Source of the DNA: Ruminococcaceae bacterium AB4001
Lineage (GTDB): Bacteria; Bacillota; Clostridia; Saccharofermentanales; Saccharofermentanaceae
Assembly (NCBI GenBank): GCA_000621765.1
Contig: JHXJ01000017.1
Coordinates: 1-64,000 of the forward strand
Direction of reading: 5' to 3'
DNA: 64,000 nt
Under the pieces are notes generated by a model that saw nothing but the letters and a program-made list of their open reading frames with translations, did no database searches and was not told the origin of the DNA. Position 1 is the first letter of the stretch. Every line of letters begins with the position of its first letter. The translations under genes were made by a program, and so were the position numbers. This document shows positions 44,434-53,072 of this stretch, in pieces.

Positions 44434-44910
44434 ATGATTAGATTCAAGACTACATCACCTGAACAGACCGAGAGATTTGGACATGAACTGGCCAAGTCAC
44501 TTTGCGGTGGCGACGTCATCGCTCTGACCGGCGATCTCGGTGCAGGAAAGACCTGCCTTACGCGCGGTATTGCCGGCGGTCTGGGTTCGACGTCACATGT
44601 GTCGAGTCCGACATTTACCATCGTAAACGAATACGATGGCGGAAGGCTTATGCTGTTTCATTTCGATACTTACAGACTGTCGGGACCGGATGATTTCCTG
44701 ATGAGCGGTCTTGATGAGTATTTCTACAGAGACGGTGTCTGCGTGATCGAGTGGAGCGACATCATCGATGAGCTGCTGCCCGAAGATGTGATAAAGATGA
44801 CCATTACGGGTGACGGCACTGAAAGGACATTTGAATGCGAGTGTTCTGAAAAGCACTCAAAGAATATTACGGATGCTGTTGTTAATGCGGGAGCGAAGGT
44901 TGAAGAATGA
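44434..44910 (+). CDS. tsaE: tRNA threonylcarbamoyladenosine biosynthesis ATPase TsaE
   Basis: TsaE is the P-loop ATPase of the TsaBDE complex that makes t6A37 in ANN-decoding tRNAs. The 158-residue protein has the Walker A GDLGAGKT, HVSSPTFTIVNEY and HFDTYRL. The ATG at 44434 gives the family N-terminus; an in-frame TTG at 44413 overlaps the -10 box. Its 3' end overlaps tsaB by 4 nt. tsaD, the catalytic partner, is not in this window. Confidence 0.94.
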   Translation: MIRFKTTSPEQTERFGHELAKSLCGGDVIALTGDLGAGKTCLTRGIAGGLGSTSHVSSPTFTIVNEYDGGRLMLFHFDTYRLSGPDDFLMSGLDEYFYRDGVCVIEWSDIIDELLPEDVIKMTITGDGTERTFECECSEKHSKNITDAVVNAGAKVEE

Positions 44911-45623
44911 GACTGCTTGTTTGTGATACATCTAATAACAATTGCAGCGCCGGTGTTTTCGAAGACGGAAAAGAGATCTGCTATGAGCTTTCTTTCGAGA
45001 CGCTGACGCATTCGGAGACTTTCATGCCTTTGGTGCACCGCGTGATGGAAAAATCAGGATTAAAACACGAAGATCTTGACGGATATGCCGTTACGGTCGG
45101 TCCCGGTTCATTTACCGGTATAAGGATAGGGCTTGCGGCAGTCAAGGGAATGGCATTGGCATCCGGTAAAAAATGCATTGCCGTCTCATCTACTGAAGCG
45201 CTCGCGCGTTCATGTGAGAATGCGACGATGACACCCAAGACAGAGACATTGATCGTGCCTGCGATAGATGCAAGAAACAACAGGGTTTTCGCACAGGTCG
45301 CAGAAGACGATACGCTCAGGTCACTGCTGCCCGAAAATGCTTACAATGCTGATGATCTTGTCGCAGCGATCGAGAAGATCCCTGAAGTGATCTATGGTGT
45401 AAGACACCAGATCCTCGTAGTCGGAAGCGGATCGGATGTCATGAAGAAGGCTTTCGAGAAAGCAGGATCAAAGCTCAATATCTACTATGCCCCCGGTGCG
45501 GCGATCGTGCCCAAAGGTGTTGCGAAAGCTGCTTTTGCGGGCAGGGAACTTAAAGATGCGAGAGACGTCAGCGCCTGCTACTGTGCTGTTTCACAGGCTG
45601 AGAGGCTGAAGAAGAATGCCTGA
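44907..45623 (+). CDS. tsaB: tRNA threonylcarbamoyladenosine biosynthesis protein TsaB
   Basis: TsaB is the scaffold that dimerises with TsaD for t6A synthesis. The 238-residue ASKHA-fold protein begins LLVCDTSNNNCSAGVFEDG and has YAVTVGPGSFTGIRIGLAAVKGMALASGKKCIAVSS and PAIDARNNRVF. It overlaps tsaE by 4 nt and rimI by 8 nt, as in the typical tsaE-tsaB-rimI order. Confidence 0.94.
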   Translation: MRLLVCDTSNNNCSAGVFEDGKEICYELSFETLTHSETFMPLVHRVMEKSGLKHEDLDGYAVTVGPGSFTGIRIGLAAVKGMALASGKKCIAVSSTEALARSCENATMTPKTETLIVPAIDARNNRVFAQVAEDDTLRSLLPENAYNADDLVAAIEKIPEVIYGVRHQILVVGSGSDVMKKAFEKAGSKLNIYYAPGAAIVPKGVAKAAFAGRELKDARDVSACYCAVSQAERLKKNA

Positions 45624-46065
45624 TCCGGATCTGATAATCAGGGAAGCTGTAATCGAAGACGTCGACAGCATAATGGACCTGGAAAAAGGTTCCATTGCTC
45701 ACCCCTGGGTCAGAAGTGAATTTGAGAGCCTGATAAATGATAGCAACAAGATATGCCTGATAATTGAATCCGAAGGAAAGTGCGTCTGCTATGTCGGTGC
45801 TGATATTGTTCTTGATGAAAGCAATATCGGCAACATCGTAACCGCTCCGGAATGCAGGGGAAGAGGATTCGGGACAAAGCTCATGAACGCATTGCTGGAT
45901 GAACTTAAGAAGCGCGGTGCGGCAAAAGTATTCCTCGAAGTTGAACACGACAACGCTCCTGCGCTTGCGCTTTATGAGCACTGCGGTTTTGAGAAGTATG
46001 GCAGAAGACGCGATTATTATGGTGCAGGCAGGGACGCAGTACTGCTGTCCAAATGCATTGATTGA
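45616..46065 (+). CDS. rimI: Ribosomal protein alanine N-acetyltransferase-like GNAT
   Basis: GNAT acetyltransferase of 149 residues. The acetyl-CoA loop is VTAPECRGRGFGTKLMNALLDELKKRG, followed by VFLEVEHDNAPALALYEHCGFEKYGRRRDYY, the RimI signature. RimI acetylates the N-terminus of S18 in Escherichia coli; in Firmicutes the substrate is less clear. Position next to tsaB supports the RimI call. Confidence 0.92.
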   Translation: MPDPDLIIREAVIEDVDSIMDLEKGSIAHPWVRSEFESLINDSNKICLIIESEGKCVCYVGADIVLDESNIGNIVTAPECRGRGFGTKLMNALLDELKKRGAAKVFLEVEHDNAPALALYEHCGFEKYGRRRDYYGAGRDAVLLSKCID

Positions 46066-46122
46066 TAATTTTAACAAAAGGTTTTGCCAAATTTTTCTCA
46101 TTTGGGTTAAATAGTCGAAATT

Positions 46123-46146
46123 AGACAGATGCGTCTGTTTTTGGTT
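46123..46146 (+). terminator. Weak terminator after rimI
   Basis: AGACAGA and TCTGTTT form a 7-bp stem around TGCG, running into TTTTT. It overlaps the -35 region of the next promoter. Confidence 0.5.
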
Positions 46147-46173
46147 GATTTTCAAAAGAGTCAAAAATATACT
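46145..46173 (+). promoter_or_regulatory. Promoter of the Crh-like gene and uvrC
   Basis: TTGATT 46145-46150, 17-bp spacer, TATACT 46168-46173. Confidence 0.75.
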
Positions 46174-46207
46174 TATGTCGTATTTAAAGAGGGGACGTAC
46201 CTGTACT

Positions 46208-46474
46208 ATGACTAAAGAAAAGATTGTTTTTGATTGTGAAGATGCTCTGCAGATGAAGGCCGTTGCGGTCATGATCCAGAAAGCTTCCCAGTACCGCAGC
46301 ACAATCTATATCGTCCGCAGTGGCAGAAGAGCCAATGCGAAGAGCCTTTTGGGCGTTATGTCCCTCGGAATCGAGAACGGCGCCGAGATCGAGATCGAAG
46401 CTAACGGCGACGACGAGAAGGAAGCTTGCGAAGCTCTCATCTCTCACCTTAAGAATCCTAAGATCGCAGTGTAA
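46208..46474 (+). CDS. HPr-family protein lacking the PTS histidine (Crh-like)
   Basis: The 88-residue HPr-fold protein aligns end to end with HPr, but the active-site His15 is Gln (DALQMKA for the usual GIHARPA). Ser46 and its surroundings are kept (NAKSLLGVMSLGI). The same pair, Gln15 and Ser46, defines Bacillus Crh, which cannot carry phosphate from enzyme I but is phosphorylated by HPr kinase and then binds CcpA. A regulatory role in carbon control is therefore likely but inferred. The ATG at 46208 gives the family start; AGAGGGG lies 13 nt upstream, a long spacing. Its stop overlaps uvrC (TAATG). Confidence 0.9.
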   Translation: MTKEKIVFDCEDALQMKAVAVMIQKASQYRSTIYIVRSGRRANAKSLLGVMSLGIENGAEIEIEANGDDEKEACEALISHLKNPKIAV

Positions 46475-48345
46475 TGCCCGCCGGTAAATTTGACGCCAGG
46501 CTGGACACTGTCCCATTAAGCCCCGGAGTGTACCTTATGAAGGACTCTTCGGGCTGTGTTATTTATGTAGGAAAAGCAAAGAAACTCCGTAACAGACTGA
46601 AGAGTTATTTCGGAGGCGGCGCGATATCCAGCCCCAAGGTGCGTGCGATGGTATCGCATGTCGCAGACTTTGAATATACGGTCGTCGGTTCAGAGCCTGA
46701 GGCGCTCCTGCTCGAAAACAATCTCATCAAGAGATACCAGCCCAAATACAATATCCTGCTCAGGGATGACAAGGGTTATCCTTATATCTGCATTACCCTG
46801 AATGAAGCATATCCGAGAGTTTTCAAGGCATTCAGGCCTGATCCTGAAGCCCGCAAACAGGGCGCAAAATACTACGGTCCTTACATGGGTTCGGACTGCT
46901 TTGAAGTATTGAAAGCAATATCAGATATATTCCCGCTCAAGCGTTGCAGGAAGGTCTTCCCGAGAGACATCGGCAAGGAAAGACCGTGTCTTAATTATCA
47001 CATCGGAAAGTGCATGGCACCCTGTCTCGGAACCGTGAAGAACGAAGAATACAGGGAAATGATCGGACAGATCGTGCAGTTCTTCGAAGGTAAATACGAC
47101 GGCATCGAAAAGAGCATAAAAGCGCAGATGGAGGAGTGCTCCGCAAATCTCGAATTTGAGAAGGCCGGCGCATTAAGAGACAGGCTTTTCGCTCTCCGCG
47201 CGATCCGTCAGAACCAGAGAGTCTATCTTGATATCGAGCGCGATGTCGATGCGATAGGAATGTATTCCGACTGCGGCGAGACGTGCGTTCGAAAACTCGA
47301 ATTGAGGCAGGGAAGAATCGTCGGTTCATCAACGTATTTCTTCGCCGGAGAAGAAGCAGATCAGGAAGAGATCTTAAAGAATTTCATAATGCAATACTAT
47401 GAGAATGCACCGTTCATTCCGCCTCTTATCCTGATCCCTTTCAAGATGGAAGAAGAGGACCTTGAAGCAGTCGAAAATACGCTGACGGAAAAGCTCGGAA
47501 AGAACTGCAGACTTCATGTCGCAGAACGCGGTGAACTCCGTGAATTAAAAGATCTCGCAGGCTCGAACGCGAGGGAGATGATGGTCAGAAGAATACTCAG
47601 GGGAGGGAACGCGAATGCGGATCCTTCAGTACCTTTGAGATATCTTGAAGAACTGATCGGCGCACCTGAAGGCAGCATCTCGAGAGCCGAATCTTTCGAT
47701 ATCTCCAATCTCGGAAATGACGATATCTGTGCCGGAATGGTCGTATTCAAAGACGGAAGGGCAGACAGGCAGTCCTACAGACTATTCAAGATGAAGAGAG
47801 TAGAATCTCAGGACGATTACCAGTCGATGAGAGAGACTTTGGAAAGACGCTTCAACCATAATGAGGAAGACGGATTCAAGTATCCCGACATAATTTTGGT
47901 CGATGGCGGAAAAGGACAGCTCGAGGCTGTTGCGTCCGTTGTAAGAAGCATTGAAGGAACAGAGAATATATACCTTGCCGGAATGGTCAAGAACGATCAC
48001 CACAAGACCGCGGGAATCGTTTTCGAGGACGGTCGCGAGATAAGGCTTGAAGGAAGGACACTGACGGATCAGGAGATGGGACTTCTGAGATTCCTTACCA
48101 CGGTCCAGAATGAAGTCCACAGATTCGCGATCTCATACCAGCATAAACTCGCCGGCAAACGCAATATCAGATATAAGCTTGAGAACATCGAAGGCATAGG
48201 TCCTTCAAAGCGCAAGAATCTGCTCGCGCATTTTGGTACAATAAAAGCTGTGGAAAACGCTTCCGAAGAAGAACTGACGGAAGCAAAAGGCATATCCGCC
48301 AAGGACGCTGCCGCAATATACAGATATTTCCACAGGGAGTCTTGA
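46474..48345 (+). CDS. uvrC: UvrABC system protein C
   Basis: UvrC makes both incisions in nucleotide excision repair. The 623-residue protein has the N-terminal GIY-YIG nuclease (PGVYLMKDSSGCVIYVGKAKKLRNRLKSYF), a cysteine cluster (CRKVFPRDIGKERPCLNYHIGKCMAPC), a UVR domain (~195-230), the RNase H-like domain (ESFDISNLGNDD, DIILVDGGKGQLEA) and C-terminal HhH motifs (IEGIGPSKRKNLLAHFG). It overlaps the Crh-like gene and the next gene by one base each. Confidence 0.97.
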   Translation: MPAGKFDARLDTVPLSPGVYLMKDSSGCVIYVGKAKKLRNRLKSYFGGGAISSPKVRAMVSHVADFEYTVVGSEPEALLLENNLIKRYQPKYNILLRDDKGYPYICITLNEAYPRVFKAFRPDPEARKQGAKYYGPYMGSDCFEVLKAISDIFPLKRCRKVFPRDIGKERPCLNYHIGKCMAPCLGTVKNEEYREMIGQIVQFFEGKYDGIEKSIKAQMEECSANLEFEKAGALRDRLFALRAIRQNQRVYLDIERDVDAIGMYSDCGETCVRKLELRQGRIVGSSTYFFAGEEADQEEILKNFIMQYYENAPFIPPLILIPFKMEEEDLEAVENTLTEKLGKNCRLHVAERGELRELKDLAGSNAREMMVRRILRGGNANADPSVPLRYLEELIGAPEGSISRAESFDISNLGNDDICAGMVVFKDGRADRQSYRLFKMKRVESQDDYQSMRETLERRFNHNEEDGFKYPDIILVDGGKGQLEAVASVVRSIEGTENIYLAGMVKNDHHKTAGIVFEDGREIRLEGRTLTDQEMGLLRFLTTVQNEVHRFAISYQHKLAGKRNIRYKLENIEGIGPSKRKNLLAHFGTIKAVENASEEELTEAKGISAKDAAAIYRYFHRES

Positions 48346-49061
48346 TGGCAATTTTTGCATTGGCAGACCTGCATCTGTCCCTGAGCTGTCCCGAGAAATC
48401 GATGGAGGTTTTCGGGTCTTCATGGGGCGATTATATTGACAGGGTCAGGGAGAACTGGGTAAGTCTCGTCACCGATTCGGATACGGTGCTGATCCCGGGC
48501 GATATCTCATGGGCTACCTATATCGATAAGGCCGAAGAAGACTTCAGGTTCTTATCCGGACTCCCCGGAAGAAAACTCCTCTGCCGCGGAAATCATGATT
48601 TCTGGTGGACGACTATCAAGAAGATGGAAGAGTTCTTTGCATCACAGGGTTTCAACAACATAGAGCTCGTCAGGACGAATGTCATCGAAGTTGAAGGATG
48701 CCTTATCTCAGGCACCAGAGGCTGGATGATCGAATCAAAGGAAAGCATTGACGGTTCCGATAACAGAAAGATATACGAGCGTGAAAGACTGAGGATAAGC
48801 ATGTGCGTCGACGAGCTCAAAAAGGCAGATCCGGAGCATGCAAAGAAGCACATCCTCATGATCCATTATCCGCCTATAACTTCGAATAAGAGCTTTACCG
48901 AATACGCGGATCTGATCGCAGGTGGCGGCGTCGATATCTGCGTATATGGACACCTTCACGGAACCGCACACAGAAAGGCTTTTGAAGGCGATTATAACGG
49001 CACGAGATATGTCTGCGCTTCCGCAGATTATGTCGGATTCAGACCGGAGAAGATTGTATGA
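48345..49061 (+). CDS. Metallophosphoesterase (COG1768-like)
   Basis: A 238-residue calcineurin-like phosphoesterase. Metal-binding motifs: ADLHLS at the N-terminus, PGDISWATY, CRGNHDFWW, IHYPP and GHLHG. This set fits the COG1768 predicted phosphohydrolases, whose substrate is unknown. The ATG at 48345 has AGGGAG upstream and overlaps the uvrC stop by one base; a TTG one codon earlier is possible. It overlaps the next gene by 4 nt. Confidence 0.9.
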   Translation: MAIFALADLHLSLSCPEKSMEVFGSSWGDYIDRVRENWVSLVTDSDTVLIPGDISWATYIDKAEEDFRFLSGLPGRKLLCRGNHDFWWTTIKKMEEFFASQGFNNIELVRTNVIEVEGCLISGTRGWMIESKESIDGSDNRKIYERERLRISMCVDELKKADPEHAKKHILMIHYPPITSNKSFTEYADLIAGGGVDICVYGHLHGTAHRKAFEGDYNGTRYVCASADYVGFRPEKIV

Positions 49062-50983
49062 GCGCGACGGGTATCAGGAGTTATCTGAAAGACCCAAAGC
49101 GTGCCGGACTGGCATCTGTTATCATCACGGCCGTTACCGTTCTGATAATGATCCTGTTAAAGCCGGTGTTCCCGGAACAGACCGCGATATACCGTTCGCA
49201 AAGTCCTGTCGGAGCTGTTGAGATCGAACCCGGCGAAAGCATTGAAGTAAGGTTCAGGTCATTCACTGAGTGGGACTATTACAATATCGCCATATACCCG
49301 GATTCACCTGTTACCGAATATGAGGCAGAATTCGGTAAGATCTCGGACGGTTACTATCTGCTGACCATTAAAAATCCGGGATCGGACATCCTTAAACTGA
49401 TGCTCGAATCCCCTTATATCTATAAAGCCATCGAGCCTTACAATGAGACAGGTTCCGTTGATCTGGCGCTCTATAAAAAGGGAAGTCCCAACGGTCTTGT
49501 CTTTGCTTACGTGACGCTGTTCACGGCACTCTTTGTTTTCTTCGTAAGCTTCGCTTATCTTACTGATAATCTCACTCCTTCGAAGTTTTATCTTATCGGT
49601 GCGATCACTTTAGGACTCGGAGCCTATCCGGTGCTTTTCCCGGCATGGACGGCACATGATTCGGATTCGCATTTTCAGGCTGCATACCGTTTCTCCAACA
49701 TCATTCTCGGAAAGGGCGGAGACTGGATCGGACGCGAATGCGATGTGGAGTTCTTCAGGGGTTCATGGAAGAGATTTATCTTTGAAGGCGGATACAGGCC
49801 TAATTCCGCGAGCGACATATATCTTCCTACGGTGCTGAATAATGAACTGTTTGCGCCTGCGGGGAAGACCGGCATGGTCCCGTCTGACGGCACGGAGTTT
49901 TCCAAGATGCTCTTCTACAGCATCTTCAATTATCTCCCGCTCTCGGCAGGTCTTGCGCTCGGCCGTCTCATCAATCTGTCCCCGATGTACTGCATACATC
50001 TTGCAAGATATCTGCAGGGCGTATTATTCGTCTACGTAACCTGGCGCGCGGTCAAAAAAGTTAAGTCGGAAAACATCGCTTACCTTCTTGTTCTGGTATC
50101 GCTTTTCCCGATGTCGCTTGCCTATCTTACGGCTTTCAGTTATGACGGTCCGGTCCTCACTTATGTCATCTGCGCCCTGTCTGTTCTCTTCCGTTTCAGG
50201 GAAGATGAAGAGGCATGGAACAAGGCGAACTATATCGAAGCATTCATCTGGTTCTTCCTTCTTGGCAGCGTAAAGGGCGGAGCTTATGTTGTGCTTCTTC
50301 CGATGGTATTCATGATATTGAGAAAACCTTTAAAGAACAAAAAGAATCTCCTTCCCTTATCGCTTGCTGCGACTACTCTTTTTGCCATCCTTCTTAACAA
50401 TGTCATCCTCGTACCAAAGGGCGAGCAGCTCTTTCAGGTATCAGGTGCGGAGGGCTTTTACTCCGCAAGTTTTGCATGGCAGCATCCGTTCAGGTATCTG
50501 GTCATGTGCTTCTCGACACTGTTCGCATATTCCGGCGAACTGATAACCGACAGCGTCGGCAGGTCCGAAGGCTGGAATGAAGTCGCGATCCCGGGAATAA
50601 TCATCGTGTTTATCCTGGCGGCAACGATCCTGGTTACGATAGCTTCCGGCAGAGTTTCCAAGGTTTCACGCGTGCAGGCGGTATCCTTCATCATATCCTG
50701 CATTCTCCTGCTTATCTGCGCTCCTGCCATGCTCCTGAGCGATACGCCTGACGATTACAACCTCATCATGGGAGTCCAGGGAAGATACTTCAGACCGATG
50801 GCACCGATGGTGATAATCCTGATAACAGGACTTACCGAGTTTATTGCATCAAAGGTCAACGGCAAGAACCTCGAAAAGATCACGGGCAAGTCGGAGGTTA
50901 TCAGGAATGTCAGCCTGATCGTGTATGCTGCAGGATCTGTCGCAGCGATAATCGCTATGAACGGACTTTATCTCGGAAGATAA
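49058..50983 (+). CDS. DUF2142-type polytopic membrane protein
   Basis: The 641-residue protein has an N-terminal helix, a ~120-residue external beta-rich domain, then about ten membrane helices. The segment FPAWTAHDSDSHFQAAYRFSN after helix 3 resembles the conserved loop of DUF2142, a GT-C-like family found near wall or capsule polymer genes. Glycosyl transfer from a lipid-linked sugar is plausible but not shown. It is coupled to the phosphoesterase by a 4-nt overlap and ends the tsa/uvrC region. Confidence 0.8.
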   Translation: MSATGIRSYLKDPKRAGLASVIITAVTVLIMILLKPVFPEQTAIYRSQSPVGAVEIEPGESIEVRFRSFTEWDYYNIAIYPDSPVTEYEAEFGKISDGYYLLTIKNPGSDILKLMLESPYIYKAIEPYNETGSVDLALYKKGSPNGLVFAYVTLFTALFVFFVSFAYLTDNLTPSKFYLIGAITLGLGAYPVLFPAWTAHDSDSHFQAAYRFSNIILGKGGDWIGRECDVEFFRGSWKRFIFEGGYRPNSASDIYLPTVLNNELFAPAGKTGMVPSDGTEFSKMLFYSIFNYLPLSAGLALGRLINLSPMYCIHLARYLQGVLFVYVTWRAVKKVKSENIAYLLVLVSLFPMSLAYLTAFSYDGPVLTYVICALSVLFRFREDEEAWNKANYIEAFIWFFLLGSVKGGAYVVLLPMVFMILRKPLKNKKNLLPLSLAATTLFAILLNNVILVPKGEQLFQVSGAEGFYSASFAWQHPFRYLVMCFSTLFAYSGELITDSVGRSEGWNEVAIPGIIIVFILAATILVTIASGRVSKVSRVQAVSFIISCILLLICAPAMLLSDTPDDYNLIMGVQGRYFRPMAPMVIILITGLTEFIASKVNGKNLEKITGKSEVIRNVSLIVYAAGSVAAIIAMNGLYLGR

Positions 50984-51023
50984 CGGTTCCGTAATTATCC
51001 CGAAAACATAAGGTTACTGATCT

Positions 51024-51162
51024 GTTGATGAAAACATGATCATTTCATCAACACGAGCACCGGCCGGGAGTTACGACACCGGCACCGATGAAAACGGGGA
51101 ACACTATGAAGGCTCCAAAATTTTTTCGAGTCCGCAAACGTAATGAATAAAGGCATTTGCGG
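51024..51162 (+). other. Intergenic inverted repeats before the yicC promoter
   Basis: The 305-nt gap after the DUF2142 gene holds two perfect inverted repeats, GTTGATGAAA/TTTCATCAAC (51024-51052, 10-bp stem) and CCGCAAA/TTTGCGG (51132-51162, 7-bp stem). Between them is a GC-rich stretch with repeated CACCGG. No open reading frame or known riboswitch is recognised. Confidence 0.45.
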
Positions 51163-51182
51163 GATATGTAAATTTAATTTGA

Positions 51183-51211
51183 TAGACATCCTATATATAT
51201 TAATATATAAT
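51183..51211 (+). promoter_or_regulatory. yicC operon promoter
   Basis: TAGACA 51183-51188, 17-bp spacer, TATAAT 51206-51211, in an AT-rich context. Confidence 0.75.
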
Positions 51212-51218
51212 ATTTTCG

Positions 51219-51261
51219 AGCCAAAGCTTAAGGGATATTCCCTTACGCGGCGGCTTTTTTT
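51219..51261 (+). terminator. Attenuator-like terminator in the yicC leader
   Basis: AGCC/GGCT outer arms and a perfect AAGGGA/TCCCTT inner stem are followed by seven T. It lies between the promoter and the yicC ATG, only ~8 nt after the -10 box, so most initiations may end here unless the hairpin is prevented. Confidence 0.65.
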
Positions 51262-51288
51262 GTCTATATCTTCATCAGAGGTAATAAC

Positions 51289-52176
51289 ATGGCATACTCG
51301 ATGACAGGCTTCGGCCGTGGCGAGAAAGTTTTTGACACCAGAAAATACAATATCGAGATCAAATCCGTCAATTCGAGATTCTGCGACATATCCATCAGGA
51401 TGCCCAGAATGTTTAACTATCTTGACGGTGATGTCCGCCGCATCATCACTGACCGTTTGCTGAGAGGCAAGATCGACATCTTCATCAATTATGAGGATCA
51501 GGGTGAGGCAGGCCAGACAGTTACGGTTAATTCCGGTCTTGCAAAAGAGTATTCGGAAGCTGCAAAGGCGATCTGCGCAGTAACCGGCAGGGAAGATGAT
51601 TTCGGCGTATCAAGGATCGCCCTGATGCAGGATGTATTGAGCGTTACCCAGAATGAGATAGATGAGGAGACAGCTTCCATGGAACTCCTCGAGACACTTA
51701 ACCTTGCTATCGACGGAATGCTCGCCATGAGAAAGAGAGAAGGCGACAATCTCGTATCTTCGATCCTTTCAAAGGTCGATGCTCTTGAGGCATTGAGAGG
51801 CGAGATCGTAACAAGATCACCCGAGGTTATCGAAGCATACAAGGTTAAGCTTACGAACAGGATCAATGAGATCCTTACAAGCGATCAGAAAGAATTCTAC
51901 GATGACAACCGTCTTGCAGCGGAAGTTGCGATATTTGCGGACAAGTGCGCGATCGATGAAGAGATGGCGCGTCTTTCTTCCCACTTCTCCCAGGCAAGGA
52001 AGATCCTTGCAGAGGAAGGCAGCATCGGAAAGAAGATGGATTTCCTCGTCCAGGAGATCAACCGTGAAGTCAATACGACAGGCAGCAAGGCAAATGACAT
52101 AGAGATCACTTCCAGAGTCCTTTCCATGAAGAATATCGTGGAAGAGATAAGAGAACAGATCCAGAATCTCGTATAA
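51289..52176 (+). CDS. yicC: YicC-family endoribonuclease
   Basis: YicC (YloC in Bacillus) proteins are conserved endoribonucleases. The 295-residue protein has the N-terminal MTGFGRGEK, IEIKSVNSRFCDISIRMPR and the C-terminal LSSHFSQARKILAEEGSIGKKMDFLVQEINREVNTTGSKAND. AGAGG precedes the ATG. It begins the conserved Clostridia order yicC-remA-gmk-rpoZ. Confidence 0.93.
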   Translation: MAYSMTGFGRGEKVFDTRKYNIEIKSVNSRFCDISIRMPRMFNYLDGDVRRIITDRLLRGKIDIFINYEDQGEAGQTVTVNSGLAKEYSEAAKAICAVTGREDDFGVSRIALMQDVLSVTQNEIDEETASMELLETLNLAIDGMLAMRKREGDNLVSSILSKVDALEALRGEIVTRSPEVIEAYKVKLTNRINEILTSDQKEFYDDNRLAAEVAIFADKCAIDEEMARLSSHFSQARKILAEEGSIGKKMDFLVQEINREVNTTGSKANDIEITSRVLSMKNIVEEIREQIQNLV

Positions 52177-52191
52177 CGGAAGGAAAGACAG

Positions 52192-52428
52192 ATGGCATCC
52201 GGATTTATCGATATCGGTTTCGGCAATATCGCTCAGGCATCGCGGATAATCTGCGTGGCTTCTGCAGAATCTTCGCCGGTAAGGCGCATGATGCAGGACT
52301 CAAAGGACAGAGGTATGCTCGTCGACTGCTGTGCAGGCAAAAAGTGCAGGTCGGTCCTCGTCACGGACAGCGGTCTTGTGCTCACATCCGCACTTGCCAC
52401 ATCAGAGATTAAGGAGATGCTGGGATGA
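52192..52428 (+). CDS. remA: RemA-family DNA-binding protein (DUF370)
   Basis: RemA of Bacillus activates biofilm matrix and osmoprotection genes and binds DNA as a ring-like oligomer. The 78-residue homologue has FIDIGFGNIAQASRIICVASAESSPVRRMMQDSKDRGMLVD and the following basic segment GKKCRSVLV. Three cysteines in the middle are not usual in the family. It lies between yicC and gmk, the standard Clostridia context, and overlaps gmk by 4 nt. Confidence 0.92.
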   Translation: MASGFIDIGFGNIAQASRIICVASAESSPVRRMMQDSKDRGMLVDCCAGKKCRSVLVTDSGLVLTSALATSEIKEMLG

Positions 52429-53051
52429 AGAGTATTTACAGAGGATTGATTGTCGCTGTATCAGGACCTTCGGGAGTAGGCAAGGGAACCGTGCTCGCAA
52501 AAGTCGAGGAACTGCTCGAAAAGGCTAATCCCGGAAGTGTAGGGCACTCGATCTCCGTAACGACAAGAGCCCCCAGAGGTCAGGAAAAAGACGGAGTTGA
52601 GTATTACTTCAGAACGACCGAACAGTTCGAGCAGATGATCGCCGACGGCAAGATCGTCGAGTACGACAAATACGTTGATAACTACTACGGCACACCGTCC
52701 GAACCTCTGGACGAAATGCTCAGCAAAGGACAGGATGTTCTTTTCGATATCACAATAGAAGGAAGCCTTGCGCTTAACCGCAAATTCGATACGGATACGG
52801 TAACGATCTTCATCCTGCCGCCTTCAATGGAAGAACTCGAAAACAGACTGAGAGGCAGGGGCACGGAGACCGAAGAGAAAGTTCAGAAAAGGCTTGAACA
52901 GGCCAGGAACGAGATAAAGCGTGCCGGAGAATTCGAATACATCATCACCAATGATGATCTGGACAGAGCAGCCGGGGACATCCTGGCGATAATTACCGCT
53001 GAAAAGCTTAAAGCTTCGAAGAATATATCAGCAGTTGAAGAACTTTTATAA
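52425..53051 (+). CDS. gmk: Guanylate kinase
   Basis: Gmk phosphorylates GMP to GDP. The 208-residue protein has the P-loop SGPSGVGKGTV, the GMP-binding SISVTTRAPRGQEKDGVEYYF and the lid region FILPPSMEELENRLRGRGTE. It overlaps remA by 4 nt. Confidence 0.97.
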   Translation: MKSIYRGLIVAVSGPSGVGKGTVLAKVEELLEKANPGSVGHSISVTTRAPRGQEKDGVEYYFRTTEQFEQMIADGKIVEYDKYVDNYYGTPSEPLDEMLSKGQDVLFDITIEGSLALNRKFDTDTVTIFILPPSMEELENRLRGRGTETEEKVQKRLEQARNEIKRAGEFEYIITNDDLDRAAGDILAIITAEKLKASKNISAVEELL

Positions 53052-53072
53052 AAGGAGAAGAGAGGTAAGAAA

